Below are positions 35,250 to 45,961 of a DNA stretch of 64,000 bases, piece after piece. The stretch comes from Escarpia spicata (Eukaryota > Annelida > Polychaeta > Sabellida > Siboglinidae), in the NCBI GenBank assembly GCA_963995525.1, contig OZ023213.1, positions 37,862,571 to 37,926,570 on the forward strand. Reading direction: 5' to 3'. A program made the position numbers and the translations under genes. The notes beneath the pieces were generated by a model. That model searched no databases, was not told the origin of the DNA, and saw only the letters and a list, made by a program, of their open reading frames with translations. Each line of letters begins with the position of its first letter. Position 1 is the stretch's first letter.

Positions 35250-35602
35250 TTATTTTGATCAGATCTTGAAAACCCTAAGAGTGCCCACTCTGATTTTCTC
35301 AGGATATTTGAGCTACATGCTGTTCTATATAATGAATCTATTTTTGGTCTAATCGGTTTGGAGGTTTTTTTCACGGGGGGTCGCAGGTCACCAAAATGGC
35401 ATGTATTTAGAAAAATAATTATTTAAATATTTTCTTATCTGATTCCATGTCCACTAGATGAAGTTAAATGAGACCTTTCCAGAAATGTAACATTTATTAG
35501 TCTAGCGTACTACAATTTGTATATGAAATTTAAGCTAATTCGGAGGAGGGTCGGCCAAAAAAGTGTCAAAACTTATTGATTTGATATGGAATCACCCAGC
35601 TG
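35250..35602 (-). repeat. Right terminal inverted repeat
   Basis: The reverse complement of the left arm, with an internal deletion and many substitutions (roughly 85% identity in aligned blocks by eye). Confidence 0.8.
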
Positions 35603-35679
35603 CGGACATTCATACAGCATGCATGGCCGTCCACCCAAAACATTTGCATGGCGTGACGGACGTATCCTGTGCTGGTTCC

Positions 35680-35685
<6 letters not shown>

Positions 35686-35736
<51 letters not shown>
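35686..35736. repeat. (TA)n microsatellite
   Basis: About 25 TA units just outside the right inverted repeat. Confidence 0.95.
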
Positions 35737-35739
<3 letters not shown>

Positions 35740-36266
35740 AAGTTTGACATTTCAATAAATTTAAACATATGTAACAACAGGAGATAAACTCACTCTATAA
35801 TGCCACCATTACTATTTTGAGAACTAAAACATTTTACTCAGCCGATACCGAGCGTACACGTATTTTAAACGTTTCCAGGAAGATTACATATAACGGGATC
35901 CACACAAACAATGCGTCATTGAAAGGGTTCAAATTTGCTCACGGTATAACTGTATGATAATAATATGTAAGCGATTTCCATTGAAATGGCAATTGATGAC
36001 ATTACCTCCAGACTTTTTCTATAAGAGGAAAGAACATGTACCCAATAATTAGAAGTTGTTATCGATTCCTAATCAACCAAGAACGTGTAGTCTGTTCCAG
36101 GAAATTAAAAAAAATTACATTCATGGCCAAAACGGTATAATGCATGCATACATTTATTTTACGATTACTTCAACATGTTGTTTATTGGTGACCAAAAGCA
36201 AAACGTTATAATGAATTCAAAATTTTCACTATAACACCACATGACGTTTCGTGAGAAGTGATCGTG

Positions 36267-36331
<65 letters not shown>

Positions 36332-36352
36332 CGTGCGTGTGTGTATGCATGC
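36267..36352. repeat. (GT)n microsatellite
   Basis: GT repeats followed by GCGCGCG and GT/GC mixtures. Confidence 0.95.
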
Positions 36353-37750
36353 ATATATGAACCGTATTTAATTAAATACTGCGTGCGTATTTTATTTACT
36401 TTGCGAGGCAATGTTATTGGAAAATAAATTGTGGTCTAATGACTAATCCCATATCTTCAGCCTCAGGCAACCCTAAAATGGCACTACCTACCGGAGATTC
36501 CTATATACACAAGAACGAGTTGATTTTTTACATTTTGACCGATAAAAGACAATAATTTATTTACGTTTCATCACATGACAAGTGTATATGTGTAGCGTAA
36601 CGCCGTAAGAGATATATGATGAAGTTTGGTGACAGTCAGTAGCTGAGTAGGCGTAGCGGTGACCGTTTTCATGTTTTTTTAGGTGCTGGCCTAAACTGCA
36701 AACGTTCCGGCCTACATACATACGCGAACTGTTTTAGATATCCATTATAGTATTATAGATATACAAGCATTATGTCAACAATTACGCATATCGATCATAC
36801 CATCATATTTTCACATCACGTTGCACTTTTTCACTCCTCCAGGAAACACGCATAGATAAAAATGGAAAAATAGCAAGTCAATATAACGGTTGTTTCAAAG
36901 TCGTTATACCGAGATAAATAAGTCGTTATTACGACTTTTAATCTCACAATTACGACTTTTATAAATGTTTACACAGGTCCTAAATACGCTTCCGTATCTA
37001 GCTGATAGGTATTTTTTCGGAATTATCACGGTCTTTGATCATTTAACGTAAAACATTCCGCGGTTCAATATGGACTTTGTCATGTTACACCAGTGTAACA
37101 TTACAAACAAAGTCACACCGGTCGAGTCTTGAGATCGAAATACTGTACTAATAATATAGTTAAATGTTCAAACTGTAATGACATTAGCAAAGACAACTGT
37201 CAGAACGATTCCTCAGCCGTACACTGCAGAATCAACGACGGCAAGCCTACCAAGCACAATAGAAGGCTGACTTTAAAGTTACATATTCAGATCGTTTTTA
37301 TTTTTTAATAATGTTATACAGTATAAATTATATCATTACGTATTGTCTGCCCAATATTAAAATATGTTTTAACGAACTATTTTTGTTGGTTAAATTTTAA
37401 TGACCCCGGGGTCGTATCAGTGACGCGCTGAAACGTTGACGTAATGTGTGATCACGTGAACGCTTGCACTGATTGTACTGGCGGGAAGAAGATGTTGCGT
37501 CTCCTGTATCAGCAGCGTTCGACATAGCTGCGGGCCCGAATAGACAGACGGTGGCAGAGGTACCAAGACGTACGGGAATATATCAAATATGTTGAAAGAG
37601 AAAGTCTCAAAAAGCGACCTTGTCTGTCCTGCTACCCGAAATCATTATCTCGAGTTAGCTGTGATAAAGGCATTAGATAACCCCTGGTGTACTACCAACA
37701 CAAATGTATGGACGATCGCCGAATGAAGTGTAATTAATCACACATCGCTG
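36353..37750. other. Gene-free stretch
   Basis: No gene seen. 36895-36965 holds the AAGTCGTWATWACGACTT-type palindromes shared with 20690-20720. Confidence 0.5.
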
Positions 37751-37754
37751 GTCT

Positions 37755-37945
37755 TGGTTGTGGGCGATAATCGTCATCATCACTGTGCAGCCGTAGTGTC
37801 CCGTGGTTGGGCGAAGGCCTCAGCAAGTCGTTTCCAGATATGCATGTCTTGCGCTATCCTCTGCCAGAAGGCGCCTTTCCAATACTCGTCTAGTTCGATT
37901 ATACACCGTCTCGCCGGTCTTCCTCTTGATCGTTTCCCTTCGTAA
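37755..37945 (-). pseudogene. LINE C-terminal fragment (RTE-like)
   Basis: The minus strand reads GKRSRGRPARRCIIELDEYW, KGAFWQRIAQDMHIWKRLAE, AFAQPRD and a stop. This is the typical C-terminal end of endonuclease-RT LINE proteins (G-K-R-x-R-G-R-P ... W ... A-E-A-F-A/V). Only this end remains. Confidence 0.7.
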
Positions 37946-38040
37946 GGTATCCAGGTAGTTTATCCAAAGCAATTATATACCAAGCATAGTCACTCGCGCA
38001 GCGCCCTCTGTTATTCATGTGTGAACGTAATGATATTGTA

Positions 38041-38142
38041 TACGCTGTAGCGAAAAATCCTGCCGCTGAAAAATACTGCAGAATCGACCCTTGATGCGCA
38101 TGTCCGGAAGTACAGGTTTTCGCGGGGAGACATCAGGGCTTG
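38041..38142 (-). repeat. Inverted repeat arm, left
   Basis: About 100 bases whose reverse complement matches 47997-48098 at over 90% (CCCTGATGTCTCCCCGCGAA, TGTACTTCCGGACATGCGCA, TCGATTCTGCAGTATTTTTC). The arms face each other across 9.85 kb. Confidence 0.9.
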
Positions 38143-39516
38143 TTATGTTAGAAAGGGCGAAAAAATTCCTACGTATACGTACGTTCATCCAGATTATATT
38201 CGTTAGCGTTAAATTTAGAATGACACTGATTAGGACAGTTGCGAAATCCATTAATTGTAAATGTTGTCATACTGTTATATTAACACATTGTAAACACGAA
38301 GCAAATAAGTGGAACAACAATTACCGTTGCATTTATATAATAAAATTCTAAAACATGCGCAAAACTAATAACTCATTAATTTAACTTTAATGGGCTAGTG
38401 TATTACGGAATATAATTCTAAATGTATTAATGTAGTCGCGGTCTTCAAGTTTTATTATGAATATTTTCGATGAGATAGGTGTAAAATTATTTGAATGTTG
38501 TTTATTTGGAAGAAGGATATATATATATATATCAACTAATGTGTTGTAAGTTGTATTCAAGACAAGTAATGTACAAACTGTCAAAACACATATTTAGTGC
38601 TAAAATAATTGAGATTTGTTTAAAGTTAGTTAAAATTATTTTAGCAACAAATAATAAATGTGTTCTTGTAGATGTACTTTAATGTATAATTAATATAATC
38701 CTGCAAGAATTATGATGTATTCGTTCACTCACGTACCCATTTGGCATGTATACTGCTGAGCTTGACTCCACTGGGCTTTTGTTTACATCCGTATGCCCAT
38801 GCATACATTCAGAAATGTACACATGCATACTTAGCTATAATTAAATATTTAAATATCATATGGTTATTAGGCTGTATTTTGTTCATTTAGTGAAGTAAAA
38901 GAGTCTAAGTAATGGTGCATAATGGCAATGCCGATTTATTTAATAAAACATTTGAAAATGTGTGTACAGTGTGTATTAAACATACTCCAATTATATCACA
39001 TGATCACAGTGCACATGCATTATATAATACTAGAATTTTAATTATTTGAAAACAAAAGTATACAAAATTGTGTGGTGCACAATGCACATGCAACATTCAT
39101 CAATGTATACACAGACATATCATTAGATTATTAGTATAAAACACATCAACATAACAACAAAAGGAGTCGCCAGTTTACTTCATGACTTAAAAACAAACAA
39201 ATCAACAAGACCCGACCAGGTGCCAGCCAGAATCCTACAACCACTTTTAGAATACTCATCATCAGCGTGCCTTACCATATCAATACTTTATACACAACTA
39301 AATTAGCATGCAAACCCAACCCCAACCGTTTGATCCCATAGGAATGTTGGCCAATATACAATCAAGAAGACATCCAACAATGCTGTGCATTAAATATGAA
39401 ATTATGCATACTTGGATTATACAGCATATAATATGTGTGCATAAACACACACATATATTTAAAACATTTATAATGGTAATATATAGTTGATACAAAGAGA
39501 AGAAGACAATTCTCGT
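38143..39516. other. Gene-free AT-rich stretch
   Basis: No gene or element recognised. Confidence 0.5.
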
Positions 39517-39779
39517 TAATAATAATAATAATTCCGTTTTTTAATATAACGCTTTTTGAGTAGGTAAATACTAATCAAAGCGCTTCACATACTAAAATGA
39601 CGTGTTGGCTAAATGTTAAAATATAAATTAATTAAATAAATAAGCTAAGATAAAAAAATACATAAATAAAAATAAATAAATTAGAGTGTAAAAATACAAT
39701 TTCAAACAATTAAATTAAAAACCAATCAATACTATAAAATAGAAACCAGTGTCATTTAGATGTTGCAGCAATGCTTGCA

Positions 39780-41446
39780 TCAAGGCATGTAATGCATGCG
39801 AAATAGATGGGTTTTAAGTTGTTTCCGGAAAGCCGCCGATGTTCCAACCGATCGCACACATTTTGGCAAGCTATTCCACATATGTGAGCCTGTCACTGCA
39901 AAGCTGCCCTGTCCGATAGTTCTCTTAGACACCGTCACCGCGAGAAGCGTTGCGTCACTCGCCGATCGCAATGCACGTGTGGGCGCGTTGCGAATTATCG
40001 CACAGTTGAGGTAGTTCGGGGCTAAGCCATGCAGGATCTTAAATATGTAAGTACATATCTTGAAAGTAATTCTCATTCTGATCGGCAGCCAATGCAGTGA
40101 TTGCAGAATTGGTGTGATGTGATCTCGCCGGCTGACGCGGTTGATGAGGCGAGCGGCTGAGTTCTGTGCTCGTTGAAGTCGGTTGGTCTGTCCATTGTTC
40201 AATCCACCGAGTAGAGCATTGCTGTAGTCGAGGCGACTTAGCACAATACAGCGTACAGCAGCATGGCACGCGTCTCGCGTCAGCAGGTGACGAATTCTGC
40301 CGATCAGGCGTAGATGGTAGTAGGCCGAAGAACAGTAGCTGGAGACGAGGCAGTCTAACTGCATGTGTCGGTCGAAGTAACAGCCTAGATTTCTCGCTGC
40401 ATATGTTGATTGCAAGGTAAGTCCAGGTAGTTCCAAGCTGGGGCTGCCGTAAACACGTAGATTGTGCGGTGACTGCAGCACGATAAACTCAGTTTTATCA
40501 TTGTTGAGTTTAAGTTGATGAATCAGCATCCAGGCTCTAATCTCGGCGATGCACTGGATGAGCAGCTGTTTAGCGTTTTCCAGTTCGTCAGACACCATAG
40601 GGTTATAGCTGACATATAGCTGGATGTCATCAGCGAATCGGTGGTAAAACACATTATGTTTCTTGCAGATGTCAGCAATGGGTGTCGTATATGCGTTGAA
40701 CATCACTGGTCCAAGTACTGAACCCTGAGGTACACCGTGGTAGATGGGGATTGCGTTCGAAGAAGGCGAACCAATCGTGACACACTGAGATATGCCGGTC
40801 AAGTATGATCTAAACCAGTCAAGTGCCGATGTTGAAACGTGAAACCAGAGTGTTCAACAATTCGTCAATGTTGATCGTATCGAATGCTGCACTCGTGTCA
40901 AGAAGAACCAGCATGACACAACGTCCCGTGTCAAGGTTGCGCACGATGTCGTGTTGTACTTTCATCAGAGCTGTTTCTGTAGAATGATGTTGTCTATAAG
41001 CCGATTGCATTTCATCATGCAGCTTATTCCTTGCCATGTGCAGATTCAGGCGTTTGAAGACGACTTGCTCGATCAACTTTCCTATGAAAGCGAGGTTGGA
41101 GATGGGACGATAGTTCTCCAGTTCGTTCTGGTCAAGTGAGGCTTTCTTCAGTAACGGTGTCACTAGGGCAGTTTTCAGTTCACCAGGAAACACTCCTGTG
41201 TTTAGTGACGCATTTACAATGTTGACGAGTGTGGGTAGCGTAACGGTTAATATAGTTTTCAGTAGCCATGTAGGTAGCATATCGAGTGGACAGCATTTCG
41301 TTGGTCTGGACATGATGATCGTTTGCAGCTCTTCAGTATCAGTTGAACAGAGATTGTTTAGACCTTGCAATACAGGTGGAGCAGCAGACAGGAGTGGCAT
41401 CACGATAGATTCTGTTGTCACTTTCGCACGCGTAACATCGACGACT
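39780..41446 (-). pseudogene. CR1/L2 reverse transcriptase
   Basis: Frame one (41421-40819): CPLDMLPTWLLKTILTVTLP, ALVTPLLKKASLDQNELENY-RPISNL, CVMLVLLDTSAAFDTI (motif A). Frame two (40802-39780, 340 codons): [34 protein letters not shown] (catalytic FADD), MLIHQLKLNNDKTEFIV, RLQRAQNSAARLINRVSRRD, PILQSLHWLPIRMRITFKIC and the end FRKQLKTHLFRMHYMP. The motifs are intact; one frameshift near 40815 breaks it, so it is a young copy. Confidence 0.92.
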
Positions 41447-41448
41447 TT

Positions 41449-42508
41449 TTAAAATCTTTTCTTCAAAGAACTCGGCAAAGGCATGACACATGATTCATCG
41501 TTCTCGCGATCAGGTAATTTCCGGTCACTGCATTTGGTTAGTGAATGTAACACTTGGAATGTTGTTTTTGCGTCAGCGTTGTTCAGTGCTGCACCGTAGT
41601 AAGCGATTTTCGCGTTTCGAACATGATGTTTAACGTTGTTTATTTGCGACAAGTAGATCTGCTTGTCGATTTCGAGTCCGGTTATGCGCCATTTTCTCTC
41701 AAGTGCTCGTCGCTTACGCCTTAAACTCAAGGTTTCGTCATCAAACCATGGCTGGCTTTTCTTTGATCGTCGAGTTCGCGACACAACTGGAGCATGAATG
41801 TCGAGTGTGACAGAGGCGGAATGTTGATACTGTTGTAGGAGATTGTCGACGCTATCGCTGTTATTGTCATCGTGTGAGGTTAGTGCGGCGTGAAGGTCAG
41901 CTTTGAAGATATCCAGGTCTACATGACGGTAGTCACGCCCTCGCCACTTGTTGGTTGGTAGACGTGGCGCGTCTCCTTCAATAGAAAATGTTATTGTGTG
42001 GTGATCCGAAAACGTGTTAGGTAGGACAGCAGCGGGAGATGTGAGGATGGTGTCTTCTTTCCGGGAGATAACGGCGTCCAGCGTGTGGCCGGAACGGTGC
42101 GTAGGACCAGTCACATGCTGGACTAGTCCTGTCGAAGCCAGAATGTTCATTATTCGACTTACTCCCGGCGATAATGCGTCGTTGAAGTGAAAATTGAAAT
42201 CGCCCAATATTAACAGTCGTCCTGGGATGGTCACAAGTGATGTTACGAGATCTTCGAATTCGTCCAGAAAGCCGGATATATTGGAAGATGGTGGCCTGTA
42301 TATCAATACAAAGTAGTACGATGGCTTGTCACACGACAGTTGTAAAAGCTCGAAGTGGATCGGTGTCACGGCAGGTCTACGTACAACCAGTTTCAGCGAA
42401 CTTCTGTGCAGAACACCCAGACCACCGCCCCGTTTCAGCGATCGGATAGTGTCTATAGGTGCAGCCACAAAGGCGCAGACCGAGGCAACAACTCTTTCCT
42501 CTTCTTGA
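41449..42508 (-). pseudogene. CR1/L2 endonuclease, N-truncated
   Basis: One frame reads GGGLGVLHRSSLKLVV, YYFVLIYRPPSSN, PGRLLILGDFNFHFND (GDFN intact), VQHVTGPTHRSGHTLDAVIS, PNTFSDHHTITFSIEG (SDH intact) and a Lys/Arg-rich linker DETLSLRRKRRALERKWR. The first part with the catalytic Glu has been lost. A stop (KKRF) near 41449 and a frameshift separate it from the RT. Confidence 0.9.
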
Positions 42509-42790
42509 CGTATAGGATCAAAAACCAACAGATTGCCATCAATGTTAACCATTACCTTGCCCCAATGCTCCCCACCAGTACAAGATATAATCATCCAAAT
42601 AAAGATCAGATCATCCCAGCTCGCATTCAGGTCTACAGCAATTCTTTCTTCCCAAGCACTGTCTTCTGGTGGAACGCCCTCCCCGGGAATGTGTTGGTAG
42701 CTCCAACCACCTAAGCCTTCAGGGGAGCGGTTGTTTCACACTTCTAAGCCATGGTATGTGATTTGACTTGCACTTTGTTCAAACTTTACT
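42509..42790 (+). mobile_element. Other LINE, 3' end fragment, head-to-head with CR1
   Basis: The plus strand reads YLAPMLPTSTRYNHPNKDQI, IPARIQVYSNSFFPSTVFWW, NALPGNVLVAPTT and a stop: the typical C-terminus of a CR1/jockey-like RT (S-F-F-P-S-T-x-x-x-W-N-x-L-P). A 3' UTR-like stretch follows. It abuts the truncated 5' end of the minus-strand CR1. Confidence 0.75.
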
Positions 42791-43249
42791 CGCACTTTGT
42801 ATATACATTTTCTAATGGACTATGCTGATTAACCAAGTAGAAATATAACATATATATATATATATATATCTTATGGAAAACATGTTTATATTACTATAAT
42901 AATTATATAAATTAATTTCAATAGGTGTGTATACCTCACATGGGTATAATTACATTTATGCCTTATATTTTAATGCAAATATGTTTACCATAGCATGTGT
43001 GCAGGATACGGTCAACTACAGTTCATTAACTTTTGTTTCGTCAAGTCCAAGTGATTTCAAAGCTTGTCCTAACAGGAATGGCTCGATGACAAGCTTCCTG
43101 TATGACATGCTGCAACGAAAGGAATGACATATGTTTATTCTCATTCTTTCAGTTAATGCTAGTATACATGCAACAAATATGTGATATCTTAAAAATACAT
43201 TTTTTTCGTAATTTCTTAGTAACCTGGATATAAGAACTTTTATGTATAA

Positions 43250-43415
43250 TGTTGTATATTGATGTAACGGATACTAGTTGTAAGTGTCCGTCCGTGTTTT
43301 GTATCGTTTCTGCAATACATACCAGAGGCACTCTGGAATACCGCCAACCTCATGTGTAGTTGATTACTATTCGTAATCTGTCTCCTTAAACATGCAAACT
43401 CCACAATACACAACA
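43250..43415 (+). repeat. 5' LTR
   Basis: Starts TGTTGTATATTG and ends CACAATACACAACA. The terminal inverted hexamer is TGTTGT/ACAACA. Confidence 0.95.
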
Positions 43416-43431
43416 GTGGCGACGAGAAAAC
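43416..43431 (+). promoter_or_regulatory. Primer-binding site
   Basis: GTGGCGACGAGAAAAC begins one base after the 5' LTR. It shares TGGCGACGAGAA with the gypsy remnant at 20418-20432. Confidence 0.75.
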
Positions 43432-43441
43432 GAACTTAAGC

Positions 43442-44147
43442 ATGTCGGGGAAGAGCGCCCGCTTCGAGCCGTATGTGGAAGAGAAAGAGAGGTTCGAAAC
43501 GGTTCGAGTTCTTCGTGATCAGTAACGGCGTATCCGCAGATGTCAAAAAGAGCATTTTCCTGTCAAACGTTGGCGCTGAATGCTACGCGAAGTTGAAGAC
43601 GCAACTGAAGCCGGAGACACCGGCAAATGCGGACTACGATGAGGTAATTCGTGCGGCGACCACGGTTTACAAACAGCAACTAACAATCATAGGCTTGAGA
43701 AACAAATTCATGAACAGACGGCGTAGGCCTTCAGAAACAGTGGCGCAGTTTGCGCTGGCGTTGCGTGAGTTATCCGGTGAATGTGAATACCCACGTGATT
43801 ATCAAGATGAGGCTCTGAGAGACATGTTCGTAAAGGGCCTGAACTTGACGGCGGTACAAGCGAAGTTAATGCTCAGAGACAATTCGCTAACGTTCAATGA
43901 CGCTTATCAGACGGCGATCGCCGAGGAAATGGCCGTGAAGAGCTCAGTGGAGTTCAATGAAACGCCCGAAGATACTCCATCGGCGACGGCAGCGGTGCAT
44001 TACGTGATTAGTCGGGGTCACCAAGACAGAAGCAGACGATGGTGCCGGCCGACAGAGAGTGCTTCCGATGCGGCAGACACCACTCTGCTGCTAAATGCAA
44101 ATGCATTGATCAAAATTGTTACTTGTGTGGTAAAATTGGTCATGTAG
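43442..44147 (+). pseudogene. Gypsy Gag
   Basis: The ATG at 43442 begins MSGKSARFEPYVEEKERFE. A shift near 43500 leads to a frame reading RFEFFVISNGVSADVKKSIF, LSNVGAECYAKLKTQLKPET, FMNRRRRPSETVAQFALALR, CEYPRDYQDEALRDMFVKGL and AYQTAIAEEMAVKSS. This is a Gag capsid-like region of the mag/gypsy kind. The zinc knuckles lie in a different frame, so a second shift (about 44040-44070) breaks Gag before them. Confidence 0.85.
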
Positions 44148-44740
44148 CAAAAATGTGCAAATCAAAAGGCCGAAGGGAGATCATTGTAGGCAGAGAGGTT
44201 TCTAATGTTGATGATGATGTTGATGAGGCTACTGATGTTTATGGCAGTCAAAGTGACCTAGGTCTACATGGAGTGTACACAGCTAGCGAGGTTAAGAGAG
44301 GCATACATGTGAACATGGAGTTAAATGGACACAATGTGTCAATGCTTGTAGATACTGGGGCGGCGGTGTCTATTGTACCGGAGAATGTGTACAAAAATGT
44401 CTTGCGTAGCTTTCCACTAGAACAAACCGGTCTGAAGCTAAGGTCATACAACGGAGAACTAATCCCATTGGCAGGTAAAGTGCGTGTGCCTGTCAGATAT
44501 CGTGGTAACAAGCATTCATTGCAGGTGTTTGTTGCGAAAGGGTCACGACCAGCATTGATGGGGCGGGATTGGTTAAAGCACATACCACTTAACTGGGGTG
44601 CAATTTTCAGTGTCAATCCCCAGATCGCTACAGAAGTAGACCAGTTGTTGATGGATATCGAGGACTGTGTCCGAAACTGTCGGGAATGCAGCCAGGTAGC
44701 GAGCACGCCGAAGGTAGAACCACTGGTTCCATGGCCGTGA
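44039..44740 (+). pseudogene. Gypsy zinc knuckles and aspartic protease
   Basis: Two CCHC knuckles, CFRCGRHHSAAKC and CYLCGKIGHVAKMC, then the protease: NVSMLVDTGAAVSIVPENVY (active-site D-T-G intact), LKLRSYNGELIPLAGKVRV, and PALMGRDWLKHIPLNWG (the A-L-x-G-x-D-W-L end). The frame continues from NWGAIFSVNPQ straight to an integrase-type Cys pair, CVRNCRECSQV, so RT and RNase H are cleanly absent. A stop (TGA, probably from TGG) at about 44741 interrupts. Confidence 0.9.
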
Positions 44741-45262
44741 GATACGGGACCATGGGAACGCATCCATGTGGATTTTGCAGAAAAAGACGGACAGAACTTC
44801 CTTGTCGTGGTGGATAGTCATTCAAAGTGGCTGGAAGTGGTCTCAATGTCTCGCACTACTGCAAGCAAGACGATAGTGCAACTGAGAAGAATGTTCGCAG
44901 CATTTGGATTACCACGCGAGGTGGTATCTGACAACGGACCTCAGTTCGCTTGCGAGGAATTTGGTCGTTTCTTGAGGTTGAATGGCGTCAAGCACATACG
45001 GTGTCCAGCCTCGACGAACGGCCTCGCGTAGAGAAATGTCCAGACGTTCAACAAGATGCTTGCAAAATCCAACGGCCAGCTACCATTGCAACACCGTCTG
45101 TCGGACATACTGTTTCAGTACCAAAACACACCGCATTCGTTTACGGATAAAACGCCGACGGAGTTGTTCCTGAACCGAGCGCCACGCACCAGACTTGCGA
45201 TGACGAAACCCAGTCTCGAAGCAAAAGTGCAAGATCGGCAAATAAAGCAGAAACAACGATGA
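44741..45262 (+). pseudogene. Gypsy integrase, catalytic Glu replaced by stop
   Basis: In the same frame as the protease: WERIHVDFAEKDGQNFLVVV (first Asp), DSHSKWLEVVSM, REVVSDNGPQFACEEFGRFL (second Asp), VKHIRCPASTNGLA, then TAG at 45029-45031 exactly where the family has the catalytic Glu (N-G-L-A-E-R). It continues RNVQTFNKMLAKSNGQLPLQ, FQYQNTPHSFTDKTPTELFL and NRAPRTRLAMTKP to 45262. The stop alone disables the enzyme. Confidence 0.9.
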
Positions 45263-45305
45263 TGGAGCTCATTCACGCATTCGCAAGTTCGACGTCTACC
45301 AGAAA

Positions 45306-45710
45306 GTGAGAGTCAGAAACATGATAGGAGGAATGGAGAAGTGGACACTGGGAACGGTGGTCAGAGTTTTAGGACCACTGACATATTTGGTCAGACTGCC
45401 AGGAAACAGGAGGCGATCCGTTCATGTGGACCACATGGTCGCGAATGATGACCACCCAGCTACACCAGAAGGTTGGAGCGATGTCGCGAGTGCACCTCCC
45501 ATTGTCGTGACATCCGAGCCAGAATCTGTAGTGGTCGATCCGGTTGATCCAGTCGATCCGGTCGATCGAGTAGGTCATGGAGGGCAAACAGAACAAGCAC
45601 CTAAGGCACCTAACGGGTTAGGGTCACCAACACCGATTGTCCTTCAGTCGCCAGCTGCTGTCAGGCGTTCATCACGAGCTATCAAACCTGTTGTTAAGTT
45701 GAATTTGTGA
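45306..45710 (+). pseudogene. Gypsy integrase C-terminal GPY/F-type module
   Basis: VRNMIGGMEKWTLGTVVRVL then GPLTYLVRLPGNRRRSVHVD: the GPY/F-like motif followed by HVDHM, which ends gypsy integrases. A Pro/Val-rich tail with DPVDPVDPVD repeats follows. It is shifted one frame from the catalytic core. Confidence 0.8.
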
Positions 45711-45796
45711 TTACTCACCCAGTTATTCTTAGTATAAGCTTGCTATATTAGTCGCAGATGGTTCTTTAGAATAGTTCTATTTTAAGGTGGAGAAAT

Positions 45797-45961
45797 GTTG
45801 TATATTGATGTAACGGGTACTAGTTGTAAGTGTCCGTCCGTGTTTTGTATCGTTTCTGCAATACATACCAGAGGCACTCTGGGATACCGCCAACCTCATG
45901 TGTAGTTGATTACTATTCGTAATATGTCTCCTTAAACATGCAAACTCCACAATACACAACA
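45797..45961 (+). repeat. 3' LTR
   Basis: Matches the 5' LTR with about three substitutions. The close match means a recent insertion. Confidence 0.95.

Larger units (their letters stand above)
25998..35602 (-). mobile_element. Composite DNA transposon candidate with long inverted repeats
   Basis: Inverted repeats at 25998-26490 and 35250-35602 share the outer start CTGGGYGATTCCATATCARATCAAT and long inner blocks (ATGTTACATTTCTGGAAAGG, TCTAGTGGACATGGAATCAG, TTCATTATATAGAACAG). Between them, on the minus strand, lies one broken gene (35115 to 27510) for a protein with transposase-like motifs, interrupted by a 5.8-kb LTR element. Without that element the unit is about 3.85 kb. A gene of unassigned function sitting alone between long inverted repeats is the layout of a DNA transposon. 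Target duplication: not securely found. Confidence 0.7.
39517..42508 (-). mobile_element. CR1/L2-type LINE, slightly 5' truncated
   Basis: The minus strand has endonuclease, RT and C-terminus in order. The 3' UTR (39780-39517) contains AAGCGCTTTGATTAGTATTT and AAAAAGCGTTATATTAAA and ends in (ATT)n. The tail resembles the AGCGCTTT...GCGCTATATAA end of the SINEs in this window, a sign that a LINE of this type supplies their retrotransposition machinery (inference). Confidence 0.9.
43250..45961 (+). mobile_element. RT-less Ty3/gypsy derivative, complete ends
   Basis: Two LTRs of about 166 bases (43250-43415 and 45797-45961, about three substitutions), both TGTTGT...ACAACA, flanked by the 5-base duplication TATAA (43245-43249 and 45962-45966). 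A primer-binding site TGGCGACGAGAAAAC follows the 5' LTR, and a purine run (AAGGTGGAGAAA) precedes the 3' LTR. Between them: gag, zinc knuckles, protease, integrase and a GPY/F-type end, but no RT or RNase H. Total length is only 2.7 kb. Confidence 0.95.

Noticed and set aside
25985..35612. Imperfect 10-base target duplication (GCTCCGTACA / GCTGCGGACA) at the composite element's ends
   Set aside because: Eight of ten bases agree, but the left copy sits two bases away from the inverted repeat. It could be chance, so no target duplication is claimed.
44039..44147. Programmed -1 frameshift between Gag and zinc knuckle frames
   Set aside because: Zinc knuckles normally belong to Gag itself, and the copy has other damage, so a mutation is the simpler explanation.
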